From Gymnogyps californianus (taxonomy: Eukaryota; Chordata; Aves; Accipitriformes; Cathartidae): a stretch of DNA of 64,000 nucleotides. The stretch lies in NCBI RefSeq assembly GCF_018139145.2, contig NC_059478.1:24645001-24709000 (forward strand), in the 5' to 3' direction. Under the pieces are notes generated by a model. It was not told the DNA's origin. It searched no databases and was given only the letters and a program-made list of their open reading frames with translations. Positions 1 to 11,193 of the stretch are shown here, one piece after another (within the stretch, counting starts at the first letter, position 1; the number at the start of each line of letters is the position of its first letter). Made by a program: the position numbers and the translations under genes.

Positions 1-1015
1 GCTTTGGGCAGGACTATAGGGGCTATAGGGGTGATATGCCAGCCATGCCTACCCAGGGCACCGAGGTGCCCACATAAGACCCCACGGGCAAAGGCTCTGT
101 CAGAAATGAGCTCACAGCAGCCCCGGGTGCTGGGGGAGCCCCCCCGGGGGAGGCTCTTATTGTGGGGTGCTGAGCAGGAGTGGGGCCGAGGGGTCCCCAG
201 GGCAGGGGGACAGGACACTGGCACTGTCCCCACGCAAGGGCACACTGCCTGCTCAAGCAGGCTGATCAGATCAGGAAGCCTCTGATTAAGCTGCTCGCAC
301 TAACGAGGCTCCTAATGAGCAGTACAGCCAGCAGGAGGGGGGGGCAACGCTCCAGCCTCCCTGGCAAAGGGTCTGGGGGGTGGGGGCCACACTGCATAGC
401 CCCAGCTCAGCCTGGAGCCCCAGTGCCCAAAGGGGACCTCATCCCTGTCCCAAAGCTGGAGGGCCACCCCTCTGCTCAGGTGACCCTGGCACAGCTTCAC
501 CCCCATGCCCAGTGGGGCATCCCAGCTTTGAGCCACCTGGCACCAGTACAATGAGAGCACCAGGCCTCTGCTGCCCCCCCCCCCGCTTCCTGCAGCGCGG
601 GGCTTCGGTGCGCTTGTCCCCAATAAGGGGGCAGCCACATGTGTGCCCATGCGTGCACAAGTATGCGCACGTGCGCTAACGCTTGCATGCTCACCCATCA
701 GCTTGCTACCACCCCCCCCCTCCCCAAATCTGGGAAGGTTGCCCCGTCCTTTACACTCATTAACCACCCTCCCAACCCCACATGGTAAAAGAGGGGGGGA
801 CACACAGAGAACCCAGGCGTCCGGGAAGATGAGACCCCCTCCCTCCCCACTGTGGGGATGGGACAGAGCTGGGCTGCAAAGGGGGAAGCTGCCCCCCAGC
901 AAGGATGCAGCCTCGGGGGGGAGGGGTGGGTGTCCTGCTCCCAGACCCCAAATTTTCCATGCATGTGCTCCCATGCAGCTCCAAAAGATGCCTGGCTTGA
1001 GTGAAAACATCGGGG

Positions 1016-1091
1016 GGGAGGAAGGATGCCCCGGGCACCCCGAACGTCCCCTCTAGGGGACGTTCGGGGTGCCCGGGGCATCCTTCCTCCC
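1016..1091. repeat. Perfect 37-bp inverted repeat with 2-nt spacer
   Basis: Positions 1016-1052 are the exact reverse complement of 1055-1091, with only two bases (1053-1054, CT) between them. Base pairing was checked position by position: i + j = 2107 across the whole arm, and the first mismatch is the pair 1015/1092. The arms are GC-rich, so the sequence could form a very stable hairpin or cruciform. Nothing around it suggests a transposon end or a terminator. It may be a template-switch (fold-back) mutation or a fold-back artefact of assembly. Confidence 0.95.
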
Positions 1092-2759
1092 TCTTCCCCA
1101 GGGACCCCCCTTCCACATGGCCAAAGCTTCCCCAGCCCAGCAGAGTGGGCATCATCCATCACACTGCCTGGCACCGGAGCCTTTCTCATGCTAAGCAGCA
1201 TCGCCTCGCACAATGACAGCTTGGCTTGGGTGCCCGGATGCCCCCCACTTCCCGAAGGGGCCCTGATTTATGGCTGGGAAGCTCGTGGTGGTGGCGGGGT
1301 CGATGCTGGAAGGCGACGTCCCCATGGGAGGCATGTCCAGCATGGTCCCCCCCTCTTTTTCCCCCCACTCAAACTGCCCCCACGGGGGTATTTCAGCCTG
1401 GCAGAAGCACTCCATGGGGTATCAGCCTTATCCAGCCCCCCCTGAACCAGTGAGGGACCCCCAATTCCTGCCCAGCCTCCTAATGGGGTGTCAGGGCTGC
1501 TCCTGCAATGCCAACGCAGGGTACCAGTCAGCCCCTGATGTCATCAGCCTGATGTCACTGCTCTTTGCCATGGTGGCGCCAACAAAGTCATGGCTGGGCG
1601 AGGCAGGGGCTGCCGGAAGATGTAAATAGATGCTAATTACATCGTTTGCCAAAACAGCAGCTCTTCCAGGGCAGGGAAGTGGGGTGCAGGATGCCTGGGG
1701 CAGGGGAACTCCAGCCTGGGGCGGGGGTCCCCAGGGATGGAGGGATAGGGTGACTTGGAGAGGGGTCCCTACGGATGGGGTGACTTGGAGAGGGGTGTCC
1801 TGGGTGCCCTCACTGGCTGTCCGCAGATCCTGGGTGCTGTGGTGGGGGGGTGCCCCTACAATCAGGCCCTGCACTCCTTGTCCCTGGCACATGGGGTAAT
1901 GAACCCACAAGTGCCAGCCCTGCACCAGAAGCTGCCATGCCCTGCCAGCCTGTCCATCCCGGCTCTGCCAGCCCCACCAGCACATCCTAGCCATCCCTGC
2001 CCTCTCTCTGTGGTGCCTAGCCCCATGTTTGCCCCTGCCCCGGTGCAGCAGAGGCACGGCATGGGGGCACGGGCATCCGGCACGGCCTGGGCGGTGGCAG
2101 CATCAGCCGTGACTGCCCGGATGGGCACAGGCAAGGGGGCACTCCCAGGGCCAGGGTGATGCAGTACTGAGGGGGATGTCCAAATCCCAGGACCCCCGAG
2201 CCGTGCTACACAGCCCTGACCACCCCCGATGTGGGGAGGCTGCCCAGCCCCACTGACAGCCCTGAGCATGCTCTGCCAGCCACTTGCAGCAGCACCAGCC
2301 CAGCCCTGGGGTGCCACGGGAGACTGGGGCAAGCTTTGACATTGCCCACTGACGCCCACAAAATGGAGGGTGGAAGAAGGGGGAGGATCTTCGCTAGACT
2401 CTGCGCCACAGCACTGAGCAAGGCAAAGGGGTGCCGTGCACCTCTCTTGCAATCAATAGGTTCCAGAGTTAACGAACACACAAACTGTCAGGCAATCTCT
2501 TGCTCCCAACACAGCTGAGGCCATGGAGGGGCTTGGTGCCACACTGTGCCCTCCCTCCCCTGGAGCACCCCACGTCCCTGGCTGTGGGGCTTGGGGGTGC
2601 CTCTCCAGCGTCCCACGGCTCAGCCCTGCAGAGCCATCGCCCCGGAACCAGCACAAAGGGGCTTGGAGAGCCATGGTGGTGGGGACACGGCGCTGGCATG
2701 GCTGCCATACAGCCTGGCCCCCCGCCCTGCCCCCCAGACTCTGCTCTCACCTCCCCACT

Positions 2760-3060
2760 GACCTGCTGAGGGGGCCGGGGGGGGCCCGGCTGCCCACAGC
2801 CGCCATCCGGGGGGCCAGGCTGGCCGGCTCGGCGAGTCCCCAGCTTCATTGGCACCTCAGGCTCCGGCGCAGCAGCCGCCCGCCCGCCTCCCCCCGCCCG
2901 CTGCCTCCAGCGCTTGGCACTGCTCCCTGCTCACCTCCCGGCCAGGCTCGGCCCCTCGCTGCCCACCCCGCCGCAGCACCGGCGCCCCACCACGACACCC
3001 ACCCCAGCACCATCCCTGCCTGCCCCACACCGCAGGGACCCCCATGCCTCAGTTTCCCCC
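2760..3060 (-). promoter_or_regulatory. GC-rich patch with a minus-strand splice-donor consensus
   Basis: This stretch is richer in CpG than its surroundings. Read on the minus strand it contains GGGAG followed by GTGAGCAGG near 2932, a strong donor consensus, preceded by an open frame of about 35 codons that starts at 3045. It could be an alternative first exon of a minus-strand gene, with SLC6A9 the positional candidate. It could equally be chance, and no protein similarity supports it. Confidence 0.15.
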
Positions 3061-6000
3061 CCCCATGAGCCATGCCCCCATGAACCAGGTGCCCTCCCTG
3101 GCAGGCACAGGCAGGGCAGGCTGCGCAGCAGGCTGAGCCCTGTCCCGCTTAATGAGGCCTCATTAGCGGGGTCCAGCTGCTCACAGCCCCGCACGCTCCA
3201 GCAGGCAGCGTTGCCCTCCCCGTGGGCACTGCTGCCTGTCTGGCTGGGGCCGGGACCTGCATTTGGAGCGTGGCACAGCGCCGCATCCCCTCGGAGCCCC
3301 CCGTTCCCACGCCCCAATGCCCCCAGCCCCACACATGCATTCCTGCCCCTATGCCCATCACCTATGCAGCCGCCCAGCCCTGAACACCTGACCCCAACCC
3401 TGAGCACTCGAGGGCTGCGGGGACCAGGCATGGCCCCGCTGTGGGATGGGGGCATGGGGACAAGCCTGCCTGCTGGCACATCCCCACCCTGGTACCACGC
3501 TACTTCACTCTGACGTCATACTGCTGGCGACATCATGGAGTCACCATGGCAACCCTCGCAAGATCACTGCCCAGCGGGGGACCATCTGGTTGGCAGGAGG
3601 GCTGTGCCATGACCCCCCTGCTGCCCAGGCACCCCACAGCCTCCCCGCTTGCCCCCTTGCCAGCGCGGGGTGGGATCCCAGTGGGGTGCTGTATCCTGCA
3701 GGAGGGCGGGCACGGGGTGCCCCCCAGCCAGGCTTAGGGTGCTCCAGCTGCTCCCAGCCCTGTGCCCCGGCTGGGGAGCGTGGCCAAGGTGCCAGCGAGG
3801 CGTGATGGTGCGCCAAGGGCAGGGGGACGGGCCGGCACTTTCGGGCAACCATCTGGGGTCCGGGCAGTGGCGGCCGCGCACGTGAACAGCACACGTGTGC
3901 AGGGCAGGCGCTCAGCCCCCCCCATACGCCAGCACCCAGTGCTTGTCCCTGTCCCCTCCTGCACCGACCACCCGGAAGCTTAGGACATGCCCCATCCATG
4001 GGATGGTAGCAGCCAACTGTGCCCTCCTGGGATGCGTGCAATTCCAGAGCCACTCCACACTGTGCCAGCCCCAGTGACCCCAGCCCAGCCCTGCCAGCTC
4101 AGCCTCCTGTCCTGCCCCACAGGCAGCCAGGCACCTCCTGTGCCCCAGCACCCTGCAAGGTGCCCGCACGAGCATCCCTCCGTGCCCCAGTTTGGCTGCA
4201 TCACTTTGCCCAGGCCACCTGCATGACACCACCAGATGTCTCGCCACAGCAGCCTGAGCGTGGCACAGTGGGACCCACTTCCCCATCGATGCCAGGCCCT
4301 GTGCCAGCCCGTGGGAGCACAGTGCTGCTGCCCTGGCAGTGCAGCCGGCAAGCAGAGGGGACTGCCAGCGCCACGGGGACGCACTGCTGGAAATGAAGGG
4401 TCTACAGTCGGACCCTCACCTCCCCTGGCACCCCAGTCCCCACCCCGGCTGGCTGGCAGTGCTGGGGCTGAACTAGAGAGGCAGGAGCGATGGGTGCATT
4501 GGGGATAGCCGTGGGTCTTTCAGCCCCCGTCACCCTGTCCCCGAGCAGGGCTGCTGGGTGCCCGGGGCAGGGACAATGCCCAGGGACCTGCCCCGGTGCC
4601 ACCATCCCCTAGCCGGGTGCTTCCCTCCGGGCTGCCTTTCTCCGGCCCCATTCTCTCAGGGCGGACATGATTCTCCCGGGGCGTTCAGGCAGAAAAATCC
4701 CCCGCCAGCCCCCCCATCGCTGCCCCTTGGTATTCCAGGAAGGGCTCCCGCAGCCAAGAGCCACTTCCGCAGCTCTGCTGGCCCCCCTGCCTGCGGCCGC
4801 TGGCCGGTGGCACCGCGCCGCTGGGGGTGTCTGGGACAGGCAGGGCCTCCCCAGCCCTTAACCCCCGGCAGCATGGTGGGAGCGGCGCCCCAGTGTCTGC
4901 CCAGGGTGGGCTGGGGCGATGGCAGGAGCCCACTTGATGCAGGCCCCCCACAGCCGAAGGCTGCCCGGCCGTGCCAGCAAGGCAGCCCTGGGAGTCAGGA
5001 GCCACTGGCACTGTTGGAGCCGGAACAAAGCGCCCTGAGGAGGACAAAACAAAATGTCCTTAAATGCCGGGGAGGGAAGAGGCTGTCAGACCCTCCCTGC
5101 TCCCCTGTGGCCCCATGGGCACCCCCCTGCCCAGCCATACAGGGACTGATCCAGCCCCTGGAGCTGCCCTGCACCTCATTGGGCACCCGCTGTCAGGGCA
5201 TCTGCGGGGTTTGGGAGCAGTAGGGGGGGGGCACTGCCTGCCCTCCTGCCTGCTGTTTTGGAGTGAGCACGCAGAGCTTCCCAGGGGCATCCACAAAATG
5301 CAGAGCCTGCAAAAGCAGGACACAGCACCCTTGTCACACCTGGACCAACGGGAGGGCACAGGCCCCAGCCCACAGGTGGGGAAACTGAGGCACAGCTGCA
5401 CATTGCCCAGCTGCTGCCTCCATCACCTCGGTCCCTCCCCAGGCAGGGCACAGCGGGCACCCCCAAGACCCACTGCAAACCTGCCCAGCCCCAGTGGCTG
5501 CACACACATCGCTGGGCAGGGATTGCACCACAGGACCCCAGCAGGGCTGGGGGCAGTGGTGGCGGGAGCTGCACCTGCAGGCAGGGATGAGAGGACAGGC
5601 AAGGACCGTGCTTTACCAGGTGACTGGCAGGGCCCTGGAGGCAGGCCAAGGAGATTAGCTCCCTTCCCCAGTGACCCAGGCAGCTCAGCAGCCAGTGCCC
5701 ATCCCGCCAAGGCTCTCATGGTGCAGGGATGCTCCAGGAGTGGGTATGCTCTGGGAGCAGGGATGCTCTCACAGGGACCTGCCTTCCACCCCGCAGCCCC
5801 CACACCAGCCCCTCAGCACCCCCCATGCCCTGCGCAGGGGTGTCGTTGCACCCTGCAAACTGGGGAGCCCCAGGCAGAGGGCTGCGAGCCAGGGTGGCCA
5901 GCACAGCATGTGCCAGACCCTGTGGTCCCCTGCCCGTCCCCACCTCTCTGCATGCCCTGGGCCTGGGGTGGGCTGGTCAGGTACTTCCGAGAAGCAGGTT

Positions 6001-9000
6001 AAAGACTGACCAGGAGTGGGTGGGCGCTCCCACACCCGGCTCCCTGCCGTGGGTGCCAGGCTCGGCCCTCACCTCGGTGCAATGCCGACTGCTCCGGTCA
6101 GAGCAAGAACACAGCAGCAGCACGGAGCCATGGCAAGTGCCCCGCACGTGCAGGAGCACATCCCTATGACAGACCCCTGATTGAGCCCGGATACGTCCTC
6201 AGCACCTCACCGCTCCCAACCAAGGGCTTCTCCTGGAGAAATCTGCCTTCCTCTCCTGCCGGCTGCCCTGACGCCTCCACACTGCCCGTTGCAGGCAGGA
6301 CGGGCGCTGGGCTCCCCGCTTCAGGCACAGCCAGTGGGGCCGTGCTGGGACACGCAAGCGGAGGAGCCGCACACACGCGAGCACACTGGAAGCGCCTCCT
6401 GGAGCACGCTGCTCCCTGGGCTCTTGGCTTCCCAGGGAAGTCCTGGCTCCCAGCCCTCTGGCTGGAGTGTGCAGCTATTTCGGGAAGCCCCCCGGGAAGG
6501 GGAGGGCCCGACGATCATGTCGGCCCTGGCATTCAGCTCCCATCCATTGGGAAAAAGGGAAGAGCCAAGCCCAGCCTGGGCTCACCTGCCCAGCGCAGCA
6601 CAGCAGCCCAGCACGGGAACCCAAGCTTGGGGCTCCCAAACCCCTTGCTGCACAGCAGAGCTGCCACAAGCACGGGGCCATTGCAGCCCTCCAACAAGGA
6701 CATGCTCCGGGCACATCCCGCATCCACCCAGGGCACCAAAGCTGTCCCTGGTGCAGGCGAGCGCAGGGCAGCGCGCAGCATCCTGCAACACACCACTTGC
6801 ACGGACGGAGGGTCAGGGACAGCATCGGTGCCTAGAAAAACCTGGCTCTGCCCGTGCACCATCCTACCAGCCCAGTCCAGGAGAGCCCACTGGGTGGAGG
6901 CAGAGGGGAAGCAGCCGCACACCGTGCCCCTCTGGGAGCACCCGGCACAGAGGGGAACCTGCACCCTTTGCTGAGAGCAGGCAGAGGAGCCGCCCTCCCG
7001 GAGAGCTGGGGCGGGCGATAAGGCCAGGCAATAAGGCCAGGCAGAGCGCCTGAGATGGGCGATAGCATCTCCAGGCACGGCGAGACACCGCACCCGGGGA
7101 GCCTCACAAGCAGCAGGCTCAGGGTGAGCGGTGGCCGGTGTCTGCCCCACGGTCATCATGCTGGGGGAGCACCAGGGTGGCACAACCCCAGCTGGGGGTC
7201 CCAAGGGGGCACCAAGCCTTACAGGAGCCCCGGTGCCCTGCTCCCTGTGCTGGGTGCTCCGGGTCCCTGAGGCAGTGGCCCATGCCAGCCCGCTCCCTGC
7301 ACCCCGGCACTTACCAGCAGCCCCTCGCTGCACTTATCGGCCATCCCTGGAGGCTGGAGCGCGGTGCCGGCTGCCCGCCACGGGGTGCCTCGCCTGCCTG
7401 CTCTCCGTCGTGCTGGCTGCAGCACCAGCACCGGTGCGCTTCAATCCACCGTCAGAGCAAGCTGGACAGAGAGGAGAGACACCAAGAGAGACGTGACTGG
7501 TGGGGTGGGCACGTCCCCGCCCCGGGCCTCCCCCTCCCTCCGGGAACCGGGGGGCGTGCCAGGCGGGTCGCTCCCCCGTACCTGCCTGCAGGGCACACAG
7601 TAGTGGGGCTGGCAGAGGACACAGGGCCCGGGGCTGGGTGGGCTGGTGGAAGGGTCTCTTCCTGCTGGCTCCCACCCCCTCCAGCATCTCCGAACCCCAT
7701 GGCACCCACACAAGTGGTGGCTCCCAGGTTTTTCCCAACAAGCAGTTAAAGATTTACCCGGTGTGGACAGACGTCCTTGCAAGCAGCTGGCTGCCGCCCT
7801 CCTGGCAGGTGGGCGTCGGGGGCCACGGGCAGGAGCGGGGGCCCCCCGAGCTCTCCCCCAGCGAGAGCTGGAGCCGAAGTGGCTGCAGCACACAGCAGCA
7901 CCGGGACTGGGCACTGAACGGGGCCAGCGCAGGGCTCAGCTGCCGTGCAGGACACAGATGGGAAACGATTGCCTTCTGCCCCGGTGCATCGCGTGCACGT
8001 GCAGCGCAGGGGCGCCGAGCCGCTGGGCTCTGCCAAGCGCCAGGTGCTGCCGGACACGGCATGGGCGCAGGCAGCTGCCTCCCCTGCCCTTACCCCTGCC
8101 CCATCATGAGGCTGCTGAGGGCCCCAGGGGAGCACCGGGGCCTGACCTCACCGGGAGGGACAGCTGCTCTCGCAAAACACCAGTTTGATGGTCCATGCGA
8201 CAGCACCAGTGTTTGCAGAGCCCCCACCAAGGGTCCCCAACCACTGCCACCACCACCGGCCGAGCAGCCCAGGGCCTGTCACCAGGCTTCCATGGGTCTG
8301 GAGCAATCAGCAGAGGGGCATGAGGCCCATGGGGAGGGAGCATGGGCGATGGAGATAAAGGGCAGGAGGCCAGGGGATGCGGGGCGAGCCCCTAGCCCGA
8401 GCCCCAGCCCCTGCAGCGCAGGCAGGCTGCTGCCAGCAGATACCACATCCCATCTCCAAACCCCTCCCCAGGAGCAGCTGCATTTCCAAGGGGAGCCGAG
8501 ATGTCGTCACTGCCACAAGCCTGGCTCCTCGCATGGCACGGGGACCTCTCACAGGTGGGAGGTGTAGGGCCGGTGGCTGGACCTCCTCCCCACTGCACAC
8601 CTATTGCCAGTCAGCCAAAAGCTGCCTGCCCTGCGGCCCGGGGACTCACAGGAAGGGAGAGCACCCAAGGGGACGGCCCGCCACTCCCCCCGGGGTCTGC
8701 CAGGCGCTGATAAGGCTCCATGCCTGTGTAGATGCTGCTGGCTTCAGCTCCCAGCCCGGCAAGGAGGCAAGCGCCCAGCCAGGCACGGGGCGGCAATGCG
8801 ATGGATGCAGGGATGCCCAAGGCTGCGGCATCCCCCGGGAGAGCCCTGCAGGGATCGGCATGCAATGCATTGGTGCTACGGGGAGGCCCTTCCAGAGCTG
8901 TGGGATGCCATGACAGCTAGGAGGGCAGGGCGGCTCATACCTAGAGATGGGATGGGTGGCACCATGGAAGTGGAGACACCTGGGCACCCACGGGGGCTCC

Positions 9001-9059
9001 CAGCTGGGGTGTCACACCTCGGCGGGGGAGGCAGCCCACGGCACCCAGGGGAAGGCCAC

Positions 9060-10080
9060 GGATGCCCGGCCGCAGGATGGAGCGCCCCCGTCCCCTCCCG
9101 CCCGGTGGGTGGCCCGGGGCACCGGTGCAGCCGCTGCCACCTGCGAGGCCATTTCCTCCTCCAGCATTCGCCGGGCCCGCCGCAGCCGGGGCTTCCCGGT
9201 ACCCACGGGAGGCGGGCAGCGGGCCGGCCTGCCACCCCCCACCCCCCCGCCGGAGTCGGCTCCGGCGGCAGCCCCGCGGGCAGCGCCCGCCGCCGGCACC
9301 CCCCCGCCGCCGCCGCCCGGTGCAGCACGGCGGCGGGGGGGCCCGGTTACATCAGCCGCCACGTGGTGGCTGCTCCGCCGCCCCGCCCCGGCACATGCCC
9401 GTGGAAAATTACCGCCAGCCCCCCCCCCCCCCACCGGGCCGGGCCGGGCCGCCCCGATCCCCGCCGCCCCCCCCGGGTGCAGTGGCGGGCGGCCCCGCTC
9501 TGCCCGCCGCGCCCCCGCGCTCCCCCGGTACCGCGCCACCGCGCCGGGAGAGCAACAGATGCGGGACCGCCCGCATCCCGCTCCGCCACCGTCCTGCCGG
9601 GTGGCCGCTCCCGCTGCCGCTCCCGATGTCGCTCCCGATGTTCCCGGCCCCGCCGCCCCAGAGCCCCTCGCCGCCCCCGTCCCTCTCCCCTCCCCTGCAG
9701 CCGCCGCTCCCCCTCCCCCCCCCCCACTCCCCAGGGCTCCCGCGGCTGCCGGCCGGGCCGGGCACCCGGTGCCGGCGGAGATGCGCGCCCCTTACCGTGC
9801 CCATGCCGCCGCCCGGCCCCTCCCGCCGCGCCGGGTGGGCCCGCGGGGGCGCCGCCCCGCCGCGCCCGGCCCGCTGCTGGTGCCGATGCCGGTACCGTGC
9901 CAATCCCGGAGCCGCCGCCGCCGGTGCTGCCGAGTTAATGAAAGTTTGGAGGTCGGTGGGGGCTGGCGCCGCCTCTCGCCCCCGCCGCCGCGCTCCGCCC
10001 CCCGCGCCGCCGCGCTCCCCAGCGCCCCGCTTCGGCACCCGCACCCGCACCCGCACCGGGGGCGCGGGCACTCGCCGGGC
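9060..10080 (-). promoter_or_regulatory. CpG island, candidate minus-strand promoter and first exon
   Basis: About 1 kb of extremely GC- and CpG-rich sequence with long C runs at about 9419-9432 and 9715-9725, and several GC boxes. On the minus strand an ATG in good context (GGCGGC-ATG-G) near 9806 is followed after three codons by the strong splice donor GTAAGG, which would make a short first coding exon reading Met-Gly-Thr. In mammals the gene on this side of KLF17 is SLC6A9, transcribed away from it, so a minus-strand promoter here fits synteny. Met-Gly-Thr is not an N-terminus of SLC6A9 that I recognise, so the gene identity is open. The island itself is clear; strand and exon are inference. 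Confidence 0.45.
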
Positions 10081-10640
10081 GTGAGAGAGCACACGGCACA
10101 CGTGGGCACGCGTGGTACGCACGGTACACATGTACACGCGTGGGCACACGGGTACACATGGCACACACGGACGCACACGGGCACATATGGGCACACACAG
10201 GCACGCTGCACATACGGGCATGCACAGGCACGTGTGGGCACACAGGGGCACATGGCACACACGGACGCACACGGGCACATATGGGCGCACACGGGCACAT
10301 ATGGGCACACACGGGCATGCTGCACATACGGGCATGCACAGGCACGTGTGGGCACACACGGGCACATGGCACACATGGGCACACGGGCACATTATGCACT
10401 TGACACACTTGGGCACACACATGGCATACTTGGCACACATGGGCACTCGCAGCCCACATGCAGCCCGCTGGCACATGGACACCCAGGGGCACACGCAGGC
10501 TTGCACAGGCACATGGCACAGATGGACATATATGGGACGTATGGTCACACACAGGCTCCTACAGGGCGCACATGCATCTGCACACGCAGGCTTTCACACC
10601 CACAAGCACACACAGAAAAGCACCCGCACGCAACGTGCAC
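10081..10640. repeat. CA-rich degenerate minisatellite
   Basis: The + strand is dominated by variations on GGCACACACGGGCACAT. Larger copies are visible: a block of about 95 bp at 10159-10253 is repeated with internal expansion at 10254-10367 (about 114 bp), each copy carrying the same GCTGCACATACGGGCATGC core. Because the basic period is close to a multiple of three the region has long open frames full of His, Thr and Gly, which are a by-product of the repeat and not a gene. Alternating purine-pyrimidine stretches make Z-DNA plausible. Confidence 0.85.
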
Positions 10641-10735
10641 ACGTGCAGACTCACACTGCCAGGGCGCAGCACCATGATGAACCGGGGCAGGGGGATGGCC
10701 ACAGGCTCCGGCCAGGATGCGTGTGGTTAGTGTGA

Positions 10736-11193
10736 CTGCTGTACATGTGTGCACATGTGCGCATGTGTGTGTGTGCGCGTGTGTCTGTTGCACCTGTGTG
10801 GGTCCATGTGCACACACCTGTATGTCCATGCATGTGCATGCTGCAGCAAGTGTGATTGCTGGCACATGTACACACATGTGTATGCATGCAAATCTGTACA
10901 CATATACCTATGTATTTAGGTGTACGTGTATGTGTGTGTACACATGTCAGTGTACATGTCTGTATCTATATGCATACACGTGTATGTGCGCATCTACATG
11001 TATGTGCGCAAGCCTCCATGCCTGTGTATGTGTGTGTACACATGTATGGGTATGTATGCACACGTAAACATGAGTGTACACAGGTGTGGATGCATGTACT
11101 GATATACACATACCCATAAATACATATATATGTGCATGTGTGCATCTGCATACCCATGTGCATGTGTGCACATGCGTGTGCAGCCAGCACACG
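10736..11193. repeat. TG-rich degenerate minisatellite, opposite strand bias
   Basis: Directly after the CA-rich block the bias flips: here the + strand is built from TGTGTG, ACATGT, TGTACA and TGCATGC words. The junction is about 100 bp of ordinary sequence at 10640-10735. The region is full of small palindromes and alternating purine-pyrimidine tracts. Open frames through it are Cys-, Val- and Thr-rich on one strand and His-rich on the other, as expected from the repeat. Confidence 0.8.

Larger units (their letters stand above)
1..9050. other. GC-rich intergenic region, no gene recognised
   Basis: About 9 kb of GC-rich DNA. All long open frames here overlap on both strands and in several frames, are rich in Pro, Gly, Ala, Ser and Arg, and match no family I recognise, which is what chance open frames look like at this composition. 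I looked for the conserved glycine-transporter (SLC6A9) exons expected on this side of KLF17 by mammalian synteny and did not see them. Notable contents are the inverted repeat at 1016-1091, a short direct repeat near 1750-1797, and a GC-rich patch at 2760-3060 that carries a good minus-strand splice-donor sequence near 2932. A small exon without a long open frame could have been missed. Confidence 0.6.

Noticed and set aside
5064..6002. Open frame of 312 codons in the left intergenic region
   Set aside because: Low-complexity Pro/Gly/Ala/Ser composition, overlapping open frames on both strands and no recognised domain; such frames occur throughout the first 43 kb.
1..9050. SLC6A9 (glycine transporter) coding exons expected by synteny
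   Set aside because: I searched by eye for the conserved transporter motifs and found none; the coding exons probably lie beyond the left edge.
8947..10677. Open frame of 576 codons on the + strand across the CpG island and minisatellite
   Set aside because: It runs through CpG-island C runs and then the CA repeat, giving Pro/Arg-rich followed by His/Thr/Gly-rich sequence; other frames and the minus strand are equally open. Composition explains it.
10112..10735. His-rich repeat protein on the + strand
   Set aside because: The HTGTHG-type pattern is the direct translation of the CA minisatellite; several frames give the same pattern, and there is no start or splice support.
10081..11193. CRISPR-like or regularly spaced repeat array
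   Set aside because: Units are of variable length and directly adjacent, with no unique spacers; the host is a vertebrate.
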